Of a stretch of DNA of 64,000 nt, positions 9,540 to 17,716 are shown piece after piece. The notes under the pieces were generated by a model that saw nothing but the letters and a program-made list of their open reading frames with translations, made no database searches and was not told the DNA's origin. Positions within the stretch are counted from its first letter, which is position 1. Each line of letters begins with the position of its first letter. A program made the translations under genes and the position numbers. Source of the stretch: Paenibacillus piri (GTDB lineage Bacteria > Bacillota > Bacilli > Paenibacillales > NBRC-103111); the NCBI RefSeq assembly GCF_004354045.1, contig NZ_SMRT01000018.1, positions 66,473 to 130,472 on the forward strand, in the 5' to 3' direction.

Positions 9540-10739
9540 TCATGTTTTTTGTCGAAGCTTACTGCCTGCATCCCATGCAGCATTCCTGAATTTCCACGCA
9601 GGTTTTCCCGTTACAATTATATTAAGTCCCCATTTGCGTCCCCACACCAATCCGCGATTTTCCCCCAGGCCGATGCAGAATAGATCCAACGGCGCCGATT
9701 TGTGAATCGGCGCGGGGCGGCCCTCCAGATCGGCCATCACGATTTTCCCCAGTCGATCTTCCTGTATCGCTACTTCTGCGCACCTCATCGCAGCTACCTT
9801 GCCGGTTTTTGGATCGACGATTCTCGCACAGTCGCCAATGCTGTATATGCACGGTGCCCCTTGGACGCGATAACATTCATCCACTAGCACTTGGCCATCA
9901 GGAGTAAGTGGTAAGCCCATCGTGCGAAGGGTCGGATTCGAAATCAGACCAATCGTCCATATACATAGACCAACCGGCAGACGATCGCCATTGCTGAGCG
10001 TCATCACTCCTGCTTCCTCCCGCATCACCTTACGGTTGTAAAGCACTGTCACTCCACATTCACTGAGTATCTGATCCAATTTTCGTCCAACTTTCTCGGG
10101 TCCTTCCATGAACAATCGTTCCTGTCCACTCACCAAATAGACAGAAATATCGGACGGGTTTAGTCCTAGAGACGATGCTTCCTTCTGCATCTCAAGTGCC
10201 AGTTCAGAGGACGTCTCGATGCCGCTGATGCCCGCTCCCGCAACCGCGACCGTCAACAAACGTTTACGTTCTTTAGAATTTGTCTCACCGGCAGCCTTCC
10301 GCAGGTTGGCGCGCCAGCGCTCCCGGATGACTGCCGCGGTTTGCAGATCGGTTAAAGAAATGCCACCCTGATCAAGATCCGGTTGCCGAACGACGCTACC
10401 GACCGCCACGACTAAAAGGTCATAACGAATTCGGGCATTATTTCCTTGCGCATCCTCATATCGAATCTGTTTTTCCCTACTATCCACTGACGTAACCGTA
10501 CCTTGCACGAATTCGACTCCTTCTGAAAACCCATAATGCGTCCAGGGAATCATTATTTCTTCCTCGCCAACGGCCGGCCGGAACAACAGTATTTTGCGCA
10601 CATGACCTGGCTGCTTGTCTAACAGAACAAACCGAATCCGCCGTCCGTTCGCCATGCCCCAGGTCTCTTCCTTTATTGCTTTGAGCGCTCCAAGCCCTGC
10701 ATGGCCACCTCCGATGATTATACATGTCAAGTCGTTCAT
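9540..10739 (-). CDS. NAD(P)/FAD-dependent oxidoreductase, NDH-2-like (copy 1)
   Basis: Flavoprotein of 399 residues. It has an N-terminal FAD-binding Rossmann motif (GGGHAGLGALKAI), a second dinucleotide fold (VAVAGAGISGIETSSELA), and a C-terminal FAD contact (YSIGDCARIVDP). These are the marks of type II NADH dehydrogenase-like enzymes that pass electrons from NAD(P)H to quinone or another acceptor. No transmembrane anchor is evident. The ATG at 10739 is chosen because AAAAGGAGCTG precedes it. It is closely similar along its whole length to the protein at 12010-13194. Pairing of such a flavoenzyme with a SnoaL-type sigma factor is a recurring association. Confidence 0.88.
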   Translation of the reverse strand: MNDLTCIIIGGGHAGLGALKAIKEETWGMANGRRIRFVLLDKQPGHVRKILLFRPAVGEEEIMIPWTHYGFSEGVEFVQGTVTSVDSREKQIRYEDAQGNNARIRYDLLVVAVGSVVRQPDLDQGGISLTDLQTAAVIRERWRANLRKAAGETNSKERKRLLTVAVAGAGISGIETSSELALEMQKEASSLGLNPSDISVYLVSGQERLFMEGPEKVGRKLDQILSECGVTVLYNRKVMREEAGVMTLSNGDRLPVGLCIWTIGLISNPTLRTMGLPLTPDGQVLVDECYRVQGAPCIYSIGDCARIVDPKTGKVAAMRCAEVAIQEDRLGKIVMADLEGRPAPIHKSAPLDLFCIGLGENRGLVWGRKWGLNIIVTGKPAWKFRNAAWDAGSKLRQKT

Positions 10740-10877
10740 CTTTCCACAGCTCCTTTTTACGTTTTGCACATATAACAATGTAAGGCTCTGATTTGTGACA
10801 TCGGAAACGAACGAATGGGAAACCTTGCATGGGCCCGTTTAATCAGCCGTTCTTTCGTGCCAGTTTGTTGAGTAAAT

Positions 10878-10955
10878 CTGCCAGAAAGTTGAGCGAAGGG
10901 CTGCCACACGGCAGCCCTTTCGTCACTTAACTCTCGTATCCCTTTAGCTTAATGA
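10878..10955. repeat. Hairpin repeat family A
   Basis: GCGAAGGGCTGCC-ACAC-GGCAGCCCTTTCGT stem at 10893-10924, followed by the conserved end CTCGTATCCCTTTAGC and TTAATGA. Its right end faces the stop codon of the sigma-factor gene about 140 bp away. The 10740-11092 gap holds nothing else I recognise. Confidence 0.7.
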
Positions 10956-11092
10956 TCCTTGGCTTATGTTTGTGATACGGTTCTCCGCGCTGTCTTTAAC
11001 GGCAAGCATTAGAGCCATCCTTTGTGGGATGGCCCTTACTTTGTAAATTATTTAACTTTGAAGGAGACTTGGAAAAATCCGCAGTCGACTGA

Positions 11093-11986
11093 CTAAATCC
11101 GGGCAAGCTTATCCGGGTTTCGTACGGCATACAATCTGGCAATCTTTCCGAGTCGGAGATGTATAAATATAGCGGCCAAAGTTTCGTCCTTCGAACGAAT
11201 TACTATACCGTTTTCACCGTTTAAATGAGCAGCCTCGAGGTGAAGTCTTTCCTGATAATTCCCTATGCTCTGGAATCCGTCGAGCAGGGCTCTGGCCACA
11301 TGATCGCGAGTCTGTATCGGACGCTTATACGCGGTTGCTTTTCCGCCTCCGTCAGCGACGAGCATGACGTCTTCGGTCAACAGAGACATCACATGATCAA
11401 CGTTACCTTGCTCGAGGGATGCGAGGAACCGGCTAACCCATTCATGTTCGACCGCTTCGGCCGCGACTGGCTCATCTTCGGATATTCCCATCTTGCTTTT
11501 TGCCCGGCTCATTAATTTGCGGCAATTCGCCTCTTGCTTGCCCAGCAGTTCGGCTATTTCGGGATAATCGAAGCCCAGCGCCTCACGCAGGACGAAAACT
11601 GTCCGCTCTGTCGGAGATAACCGCTCGAGTAGTACGAGCATAGCGTAAGATAGCAGATCGCGGCGGACGACCGTCATCTCGAGCTGATCCGCCTCCGGCG
11701 TCCGAATCGGTTCAGGGAGCCAGGGACCGACGTACATCTCCCTCTTCTTCCTCGCCGACTTTTGCAGATTGAGGCAGCGATTGGTTACCATCTTGCACAA
11801 ATACGCTTTCGGCTCCTCCAAACGTTCGGGATGTACGTCGCACGCCTTAACAAATACATCCTGCACCGCATCTTCCGCGTCTTCCGCGGAGCCAGTCAAC
11901 TGATAAGCCAATGTGAACAGAAGCGCTCTATATTGATCGTACAGTTCCTCCATCCGCCGTCTCACCTTCTCCGAGCTATTAGACAT
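11093..11986 (-). CDS. ECF RNA polymerase sigma factor, SigJ-like with SnoaL domain
   Basis: Extracytoplasmic-function sigma factor of 297 residues. Region 2 (LFTLAYQLTGSAEDAEDAVQ) recognises the -10 element. Region 4 (LSPTERTVFVLREALGFDYP, EIAELLGKQEANCRKLMSR) recognises the -35. The last ~110 residues form a SnoaL/NTF2-like domain, characteristic of the ECF41/SigJ group, where it regulates sigma activity. The gene is directly downstream of the flavoprotein gene (24-bp gap), matching the common ECF41-oxidoreductase pairing. Confidence 0.9.
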   Translation of the reverse strand: MSNSSEKVRRRMEELYDQYRALLFTLAYQLTGSAEDAEDAVQDVFVKACDVHPERLEEPKAYLCKMVTNRCLNLQKSARKKREMYVGPWLPEPIRTPEADQLEMTVVRRDLLSYAMLVLLERLSPTERTVFVLREALGFDYPEIAELLGKQEANCRKLMSRAKSKMGISEDEPVAAEAVEHEWVSRFLASLEQGNVDHVMSLLTEDVMLVADGGGKATAYKRPIQTRDHVARALLDGFQSIGNYQERLHLEAAHLNGENGIVIRSKDETLAAIFIHLRLGKIARLYAVRNPDKLARI

Positions 11987-12009
11987 ATATCAACTTGGTC
12001 CTTTTGTTT

Positions 12010-13194
12010 CTATCGGAGCCAGCTAGCAAAATCCCATCCCAGCTTTTTGACTTTCCACGCAAGCTTCCCCGTTATGATGATATCAAGTCCCCATTTGCGT
12101 ACCCACATCAACCCGCGATTTTGCCCAAGGCCGATGCCGAAGGTATCCAAAAACGATTTGTGAACCGGCGCGGAACGGCCCTCCAGATCAGCCATCATGA
12201 TTTTTCCCAGTCTTAACGCCTGCGGCCCAGCTTCTTTGCACGTCATCTGATCTGCCTTGCCGGTACTCGGATCGACGATTCTCGCACAATCGCCAATGCT
12301 GTATACGCCCGACATCCCTTGGACGCGATAACATTCATCCACCAGCACTTGACCATCAGAAGTAAGCGGCAAGCCCATGCTGCGGAGGGCCGGATTCGGT
12401 ATCAGACCAATCGTCCATATACATAGGCCAGCCGGCAGACGATCACTATTGCTCAACGTCAACACTCCTGCTTGCTCCCGCATTGCCTTACGATTGTGAA
12501 GCACTGTCACTCCACATTCTCTGAGCGTCATCTCCAACTTTCGTCCAGCTTTTTCCGGCCCTTCTGGGAACAGCCGCTCGTTCGCATTTAACAAATAGAC
12601 GGAGATATCGGATGGGTTCAGTCCTAGTGCCGCCGATTCCTTCCGCATGGCGATCACCAGCTCGGCGGACGACTCGATGCCGCTGATACCCGCCCCCGCA
12701 ACCGCGATTGTCATTAGTCGCTTTCGTTCCTCAGGGTTCGTCTCGGCGGCAGCCTTCCGCAGATTGTCACGCCAGCGCTCCCGGATGTCTGCCGCCGCTT
12801 GCGGGTCGGTCAAGGCGATCCCTCCCTTCTCGGGATCCGGTCGACGAACAATGCTTCCGACCGCTACGACTAAAAGGTCATAATGAATTCGGGCATCATT
12901 TCCTTGCGCATCCGTATATCGAATCCGTTTTGCCTCGCTATCTACGGAAGTAACCGTACCTTGCAAGAATTCGACTCCTTCTGAACAATAACGCGTCCAG
13001 GGAACCATAATCTCTTCCCCGCCTGCGGCCGGCCGGAACAACATCACTTTGCGCACGTGACCGGGCTGCTTGTCGATCAGAACAAACCGAATACGCTGTC
13101 CGTTCGCCATGCCCCGGGTCTCTTCCTTTATTGCTTTGAGCGCCCCAAGCCCTGCGTGGCCGCCTCCAATGATCATACACGTCAAGTCGTTCAT
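12010..13194 (-). CDS. NAD(P)/FAD-dependent oxidoreductase, NDH-2-like (copy 2)
   Basis: Second copy of the flavoprotein, 394 residues, with the same three signatures: GGGHAGLGALKAIKEE, VAVAGAGISGIESSAEL and VYSIGDCARIVDP. The start at 13194 follows AAAGGAGATG. Compared with copy 1 it lacks one residue pair near 80 (HYGFSEG against RYCSEG) and differs at the C-terminus. It keeps its intact sigma-factor partner downstream, so this is probably the functional pair. The likely role is redox homeostasis under oxidative or carbonyl stress, inferred from family associations only. Confidence 0.88.
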   Translation of the reverse strand: MNDLTCMIIGGGHAGLGALKAIKEETRGMANGQRIRFVLIDKQPGHVRKVMLFRPAAGGEEIMVPWTRYCSEGVEFLQGTVTSVDSEAKRIRYTDAQGNDARIHYDLLVVAVGSIVRRPDPEKGGIALTDPQAAADIRERWRDNLRKAAAETNPEERKRLMTIAVAGAGISGIESSAELVIAMRKESAALGLNPSDISVYLLNANERLFPEGPEKAGRKLEMTLRECGVTVLHNRKAMREQAGVLTLSNSDRLPAGLCIWTIGLIPNPALRSMGLPLTSDGQVLVDECYRVQGMSGVYSIGDCARIVDPSTGKADQMTCKEAGPQALRLGKIMMADLEGRSAPVHKSFLDTFGIGLGQNRGLMWVRKWGLDIIITGKLAWKVKKLGWDFASWLR

Positions 13195-13356
13195 CTCTGT
13201 TCATCTCCTTTACATTTTTCACACATATAACAACGTAAGGATCTGATTTGTGACAGTGTAAACGAGCGTAGACTGTTCAAAAGCATTTTTTGAGTTGATC
13301 CCTTCCATCAAACGGTGGAGGGGCTGTTTGCTTTCACATGTATGGGACTAGTTATG

Positions 13357-13488
13357 TTAGATAGACTTATCGAGTGAATCAATTTGACCAGAAACAACAG
13401 GTTTATCAAAAAATATAAAATAACCTAAATATAAACCAATCAGAATTACACATACCAAAAAAATATCTACAATACGTTTAATATTTCT
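13357..13488 (-). pseudogene. Short membrane-peptide frame without a start codon
   Basis: A minus-strand frame encodes a basic segment, a strong single membrane helix (IFLVCVILIGLYLGYFIFF), then a polar tail ending DSLDKSI and a stop. It is open only from 13488 and has no ATG/GTG. It is either an N-terminally truncated small membrane protein or uses a weak TTG. It has no recognised family. Confidence 0.35.
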
Positions 13489-13506
13489 TTAGACACGCGT
13501 CCACAA

Positions 13507-13575
13507 AGCTGCCTTTCAAAGCGGCAGTTTTATCCTGATGTGCATTATTGTATTATCGTACCCGTTTAGCTTAAC
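13507..13575. repeat. Hairpin repeat family A, right end supplies a stop codon
   Basis: AAGCTGCC...GGCAGTTTT stem, then TATTATCGTACCCGTTTAGC and TTAAC. The TTA of this conserved end (13571-13573) is the stop codon of the minus-strand methyltransferase gene. Confidence 0.75.
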
Positions 13576-14394
13576 ATTTAATTGACCCCGCATCCTTTTT
13601 TCTTCCAATATACATGAAGTGTTCAGCTAAACTCATTAGGTCATCACGTTCAGATACTTGCTCTGCCAAGTCCAACCAAGCATTTATTACTTCAGGTGAT
13701 TGTGCAAGAAGTTCAGGTTCTCGTAAATATAAAAAGCTTTCGCAGTTCACCATATGTAGTTTTTCAAGTTCGAATTTACAAAAAATGGAAGTACATCCGT
13801 TGGGCGGATATAAAAATTCTCCGTAAATCCATGCCCGGCAAAATTAACGTCATCACGAATAATATTGAGTTCTGATTTTCTTTCTTCCTTGAGAATCAAA
13901 CCTGGATTGCGAATGAGATAATCCCAAACGAATGAAAAAGAAGAGACAAATGATACGAAAAGAAGCCCATTAGGTTTTAATTTTTTCAAACATTCGTTTA
14001 TCGTTTTTACCCTGTCGTTCTCTTCTTTTAGATGATACATCGGTCCCATGCATAGTATGTGGTCAAAATATCCATCATTAAAAGCCGTTAAATCACGGCT
14101 ATCTGCGCAAATAGCATTAAGAGGCAATCCAAGCTCTTGTGCCTTATTCAGCGCAAATTCTACATTGTTTTGAGAAAGGTCGGCAAGTGTTACATCGCAG
14201 CCAAGTTCTGAAAGGTAGAGTGAATACTTCCCTGGTCCGCCTCCGAGGTCTAATACGCGGTCTGTCGGCTTAACGTATCGGATCATGTATCGTTTGCTAA
14301 GCTCGTACTCCACTTTGTGGCGATCCAACCGATTCCACTCGTAATGTACGGTTTCATCATAAAATCTTTTTACAATTTCAACGTTATCATCCAC
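13571..14394 (-). pseudogene. SAM-dependent class I methyltransferase, frameshifted
   Basis: The N-terminal part (14394 to about 13790) is a complete Rossmann methyltransferase core: motif I VLDLGGGPGKYSLYLSELG, acidic motif II (DVTLADLS), motif IV (HILCMGPMYHL). After PTDVLPF the frame ends early. A one-base gain in the six-base homopolymer at 13780-13785 would continue it as FCKFELEKLH into VNCESFLYLREPELLAQS and EHFMYIGRKK, the expected C-terminus. So this is one gene of about 274 residues with a one-base deletion. A sequencing slip is possible because the site is a homopolymer. Confidence 0.85.
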
Positions 14395-14464
14395 GGGAAC
14401 GCTCTCCTCATTAATTTACTAGATTATACCACTAATTTAGAACAAATGGGTTGTTACGCATAAC

Positions 14465-14530
14465 TTCCGTTAGCGCAACGCGGCTACCGATCCATGCCGG
14501 AAACCGCGTTCTATTTATTTATTATGCTTT
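14465..14530. repeat. Hairpin repeat family A, degenerate
   Basis: CTTCCGTTAGCGCAACGCGG left arm and CCGCGTTCTATTTATTT right arm around a GGCTACCGATCCATGCCGG loop. It abuts the stop codon of the DinB gene at 14536. Confidence 0.55.
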
Positions 14531-14535
14531 CGACA

Positions 14536-15015
14536 TTAAATATCGAATAACCCTCTGCCTATCAAATTTGCAGTAACCGGCTTCTTTCGGATTTCTCGCG
14601 ACCATATGGACAATTGACCGATATGGTGGATCTCGTGAGCGATCACGTGCCGCATAACTTCACCGTATTTATGGGCTTCCCGTTCCCCTTCATCCGTAAT
14701 ATCAATCATAATGCGATCCTCCAGACTGTCATTCCAATCATAAACAAATAGAGCGACCTCCAAGTGGCAGCGGGCGGAAAAATCCTTAATTTGCTGCAAA
14801 CCGGCCACTTTCTCGAACGGAGGGATGTCAACCGCTTTTTCTTGTATTCCACCACATATCCAACCATACTCGACAGCCACAATGTGGTGCAGCGTGGGGA
14901 GGATGCCTCCTATGCCGCCGACGCGTCTTTTCAACAACTCTTCCCCGCTCACCTTATCGCACCAGTCAAACCAATCTTTGCGAACTTGCCAGTTATACTC
15001 GAATAGCTTCAACAT
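14536..15015 (-). CDS. DinB/YfiT-like four-helix metalloprotein
   Basis: Cytosolic protein of 159 residues. The DinB four-helix bundle carries three metal-ligand histidines: one in LHHIVAVEYGW and two in HEIHHIGQLSIW. Family members include thiol S-transferases (bacillithiol- or mycothiol-dependent) and damage-inducible proteins. The start is ATG 15015 behind AGGAGGAGG; the frame is open upstream without a better site. It is a single-gene unit between two family A hairpins. Confidence 0.85.
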   Translation of the reverse strand: MLKLFEYNWQVRKDWFDWCDKVSGEELLKRRVGGIGGILPTLHHIVAVEYGWICGGIQEKAVDIPPFEKVAGLQQIKDFSARCHLEVALFVYDWNDSLEDRIMIDITDEGEREAHKYGEVMRHVIAHEIHHIGQLSIWSREIRKKPVTANLIGRGLFDI

Positions 15016-15073
15016 GCCGCAGCCTCCTCCTGTAACATTTGTTACTCCTACCATGATTCGCGATACAGTCCCG

Positions 15074-15168
15074 CTATCCTGCCCTTTCATTCAACAAAAC
15101 AAGCAGGCTGCCGCGGCACCTGCTCTTTATTTTGCTATTCAACTATCATTATCTGTTAGCTTAATGAT
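15074..15168. repeat. Hairpin repeat family A, near-complete unit
   Basis: Left end CTATCCTGCCCTTTCATTC, stem AACAAAACAAGCAGG/CCTGCT...TATTTTG with a CCGCGG apex, right end CAACTATCATTATCTGTTAG then CTTAATGA. It is almost identical in its stem to the copy at 50233-50325. Confidence 0.8.
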
Positions 15169-15250
15169 TTTTGGAAAAATTGACTGTGGACCTTACCTCA
15201 ATAAAATAGACAGCTAGAATCCCTCATTTACAACCAACGCAGCGAAAAAG

Positions 15251-15874
15251 TCAAAAAGTAAGTTTATTTTCTGTTCCTGAAAGCAGCCTTTGTATATTTC
15301 CCATATGCCTGAAAATAACCATAAACGCCATTAGGCATGCAAATATATAAAAATATAAGGTATTCCCAAAAACGGGAATAAATGAAATGGCCGCAAAAAG
15401 CAATGTAGAGCATATTGTGCCTAAAGAAACATAGCGGGTTAAGGCTACTATTATCACAAAAAGGCCAAGGGACAAAAGGGCCATAACCCAGTCAACCATA
15501 AACAGCACAGCCACTGCTGTAAGTGCTCCCTTGCCTCCTTTAAACCCAAAATATACTGGCCAGTTATGCCCTATCACGGCTCCTGCGCCTGCCGCTAAAA
15601 GGCTTACACAATCATTAGCCTCTCCTGAATAAAAGTAAACTCCAAGGAACAAGCCTATAAAACAAGCAATTATTCCTTTTAATATATCTCCCGCAAGAAC
15701 AAACACCGCAGCTGATTTCCCAAGAACTCTCAGAGTATTGGTAAGCCCGGCGCTTTTGCTTCCATGGCTTCGTATGTCCTTGCCGTATATTTTCCCTACA
15801 ATCACCGCTGTATTAAGGCTGCCTAAAAGGTAGCCCAAAGCTAAGGCCGCAAAAAGCTTTAAAATATCAATCAT
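15251..15874 (-). CDS. plsY: Glycerol-3-phosphate acyltransferase, PlsY family
   Basis: Integral membrane acyltransferase of 207 residues that transfers acyl from acyl-phosphate to glycerol-3-phosphate, the first step of phospholipid synthesis. The three PlsY loops are visible: GSLNTAVIVGKI / GSKSAGLTNTLRVLG (motif 1), GHNWPVYFGFKGGKGALT (motif 2) and the third near RYVSLGT. Five or more hydrophobic segments are present. The ATG at 15874 is favoured over a GTG one codon earlier by an AAGGAGAAG site. Being a lone copy in an accessory region, it is likely a paralogue of the housekeeping plsY. Confidence 0.88.
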   Translation of the reverse strand: MIDILKLFAALALGYLLGSLNTAVIVGKIYGKDIRSHGSKSAGLTNTLRVLGKSAAVFVLAGDILKGIIACFIGLFLGVYFYSGEANDCVSLLAAGAGAVIGHNWPVYFGFKGGKGALTAVAVLFMVDWVMALLSLGLFVIIVALTRYVSLGTICSTLLFAAISFIPVFGNTLYFYIFACLMAFMVIFRHMGNIQRLLSGTENKLTF

Positions 15875-15934
15875 CACTTTTCTTCTCCTTTACACAGACC
15901 TGATTACCGATATATTCCATACGATTACTAAATA

Positions 15935-16020
15935 ATCCTGCCTAATAGCTTAATAAAAACAAGTAGCAGCTGCCGCGGCAGTACTGCTCCTTGTTTTGTT
16001 CAACTATCGTTCCCGTTAAG
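15935..16020. repeat. Hairpin repeat family A, near-complete unit
   Basis: CCTGCCTAATAGCTTAATAA left end, long stem AAACAAG.AGCAGCTGCC / GGCAGTACTGCTCCTTGTTT, right end CAACTATCGTTCCCGTTAAG. It forms an almost perfect cruciform around CCGCGG and faces the hisB fragment. Confidence 0.8.
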
Positions 16021-16047
16021 TATGTATCTACTTACTTGGGGTGATGT

Positions 16048-16182
16048 CTAGAGTGTCTCGTACGATGTTGAATTTACTGCAATTCCTGTGTTGATGTTGC
16101 CTTCACTGTATTCATCGAGATTAAGCTCCAGTTTAATTTCTGTTTCTTTTGTTTTTCTGTTAATTAATGCCTCTCGCACCAT
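16048..16182 (-). pseudogene. N-terminal fragment of imidazoleglycerol-phosphate dehydratase
   Basis: Forty-four codons from ATG 16182 read as the first strand region of HisB (INRKTKETEIKLELNLDEYS, then INTGIA), where the family has TRKTxETxIxxxLNLDG and INTGIGFLDHM. The FFDHMLxxxxxH metal-binding motif and everything after it are missing; the frame ends in VNSTSYETL. This is a scrap of a histidine gene captured between two family A repeats. Confidence 0.7.
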
Positions 16183-16206
16183 AACAAACTCACTTCTGCG
16201 CACTTA

Positions 16207-16288
16207 CGTATACTGCCCAATAGCTTAACGAAGCTGTATATCGTTGCCACGTAACAGTTTGATGGCGCTATCGTTATCCGTTTATAAA
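16207..16288. repeat. Hairpin repeat family A, diverged
   Basis: ACTGCCCAATAGCTTAACGA left end, ATGGCGCTATCGTTATCCG right end and an imperfect stem. It precedes the tandem-repeat protein gene on the plus strand. Confidence 0.55.
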
Positions 16289-16414
16289 CCTGAAATCCTG
16301 ATTGGCTCTGTTGGTTCAAGCCTATTTTACATTTTTCAACGAACGGAATTTGACATTGATCATACAATACATAGTCAAATGTCTATTTTCTAAATTATGA
16401 ATGGAGGAGAATAT

Positions 16415-16891
16415 GTGAATAGTCAACCTTTAAGAAGCTTTGGAGGAGGTATGCCTCCTGGCGGTATGCCGTTCGGAGGTATGCCATTCGGTGGCATGCC
16501 ATTCGGTGGTATGCCATTCGGTGGTATGCCATTCGGCGGTATGCCCTCTGGCGGTATGCCATTCGGCGGTATGCCATTCGGGGGTATGCCCTCTGGTGGT
16601 ATGCCATTCGGGGGTATGCCCTCTGGTGGTATGCCATTCGGCGGTATGCCCTCTGGCGGTATGCCATTCGGCGGTATGCCATTCGGCGGTATGCCCTCTG
16701 GCGGTATGCCATTCGGCGGTATGCCATTCGGGGGTATGCCCTCTGGTGGTATGCCATTCGGCGGTATGCCCTCTGGCGGTATGCCCTCTGGTGGTATGCC
16801 CTCTGGTGGTATGCCATTCGGCGGTATGCCCTCTAGCGGTATGCCCTCAGGCAGACAGGAAATCATTTCTTTCGGTTCCCCGGACAAGTAA
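16415..16891 (+). CDS. Low-complexity protein of about 27 GGMP(F/S) pentapeptide repeats
   Basis: About 158 residues. A short leader (MNSQPLRSFGGG) is followed by uninterrupted five-residue repeats, GGMPF or GGMPS, and then the tail SGRQEIISFGSPDK. The GTG at 16415 is chosen because TGGAGGAG lies 6-12 bases upstream; an ATG at 16397 has no site. No signal peptide, cysteine or known domain is present. Repeats of Gly-Met-Pro are flexible and hydrophobic; spore-surface or matrix roles are possible but unproven. The function is unknown. Confidence 0.65.
   Translation: MNSQPLRSFGGGMPPGGMPFGGMPFGGMPFGGMPFGGMPFGGMPSGGMPFGGMPFGGMPSGGMPFGGMPSGGMPFGGMPSGGMPFGGMPFGGMPSGGMPFGGMPFGGMPSGGMPFGGMPSGGMPSGGMPSGGMPFGGMPSSGMPSGRQEIISFGSPDK
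16441..16850. repeat. 15-bp minisatellite (about 27 units)
   Basis: Tandem 15-mers alternating mostly between GGCGGTATGCCATTC and GGCGGTATGCCCTCT. There are synonymous third-base changes (GGT/GGC/GGG), so the amino-acid repeat is better kept than the DNA. Because the unit is a multiple of three, most other frames also stay open. Confidence 0.95.
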
Positions 16892-16907
16892 CCTTCACCT
16901 GTTGTTT

Positions 16908-17049
16908 GGCTGCCCATTACTTCAACGAAACCAGGGAGCAATTGCCACGGCAATCTGCTCCCGGTTATTCCACACAATGCGGCTGCCGATCTATACGGCA
17001 GCCGCGTCTTAGTTGTTTTATTGAACTATCGTATCCGTTTAGTTTAGCG
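16908..17049. repeat. Hairpin repeat family A, compound unit
   Basis: Left end GCTGCCCATTACTTCAACGA, a first stem GGGAGCAATTGCC/GGCAATCTGCTCCC, a second stem GCGGCTGCCG/CGGCAGCCGC, right end TTGAACTATCGTATCCGTTT. The stop codon of the DUF1801 gene lies four bases beyond it. Confidence 0.8.
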
Positions 17050-17050
17050 G

Positions 17051-17485
17051 TTATTCTTTCATATCGCCATTTGGGTAAGTCTCTTTCAGAAACTTTACAG
17101 ATTGGCTAATCAATGCCTTCAATACATCAACATCAATGTCGGCTACTTTGTTGATGTAGACGCAGGCTTTCCCTGAAGTATGTTTTCCGAACTTCGGCAA
17201 TAACACATCTCGCTCCGTGTCGCCTGTCGCAAAATACAGACTGATCTTGGCTTTTCTAGGTGAAATGCCAACTAACGGTGCGTCACCTTCGTGACCAGAT
17301 TGGTATTTGTAGTGATACGAACCAAAGCCAATGATACTCTGTCCCCACATCTTCGCTGGGTAACCTGTCGTTTCGGTGAATGTATCTAACAATTTGTAGG
17401 CGTCCTCACGCTTCTTAAGATTTTCGACATTCTCAATAAACTCAATGACGCTGCTGTCGGTTTCTTTTGTTTTCTGTTCATACAT
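17051..17485 (-). CDS. DUF1801 domain protein
   Basis: Small cytosolic protein of 144 residues with the DUF1801 (YdhG-like) fold: VIEFIENVENLKKREDAYKL, the central WGQSIIGFGSYHYKYQSG motif, then GISPRKAKISLYF and GKACVYINKVADID. The biochemical role of the family is unknown; members resemble iron-chaperone frataxin-like folds. The start at 17485 follows AGGGGGAG. It is a single-gene unit, its stop codon touching a family A repeat. Confidence 0.85.
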   Translation of the reverse strand: MYEQKTKETDSSVIEFIENVENLKKREDAYKLLDTFTETTGYPAKMWGQSIIGFGSYHYKYQSGHEGDAPLVGISPRKAKISLYFATGDTERDVLLPKFGKHTSGKACVYINKVADIDVDVLKALISQSVKFLKETYPNGDMKE

Positions 17486-17544
17486 AGATAAGTACTCCCC
17501 CTTACTTTTCACAATGTAAGAATTCAAAGTTAAAGTATCATGTA

Positions 17545-17627
17545 TGCAGAACGGCTGTCAAAAAAACGGAGTCGACCCGCAGCCTTCTCCTGATGTTTGA
17601 GCTATCGTTCCCCGTTAGCTTAACAAA
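17545..17627. repeat. Hairpin repeat family A, partial
   Basis: CGGCTGTC.../GACCCGCAGCC stem remains and the right end GAGCTATCGTTCCCCGTTAG CTTAACAAA. It faces the DHFR-fold remnant at 17717. Confidence 0.65.
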
Positions 17628-17716
17628 CTGATGTAGGGTTGTCTGTTTCCTTCGCTCATCGTATTGACCTCCTGCTCCACCGTATCAGTGCCAAGCCGCG
17701 GTTATCAGCCAAGCAG

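Noticed and set aside
16441..16850. CRISPR array
   Set aside because: The units are contiguous 15-mers without spacers and there are no cas genes.
16423..16977. Minus-strand collagen-like (G-I-P-P-E/N) protein opposite the GGMP gene
   Set aside because: The pattern is a five-residue, not three-residue, repeat and is the shadow of the plus-strand minisatellite. The plus strand has the good ribosome site and the non-repeat leader and tail.
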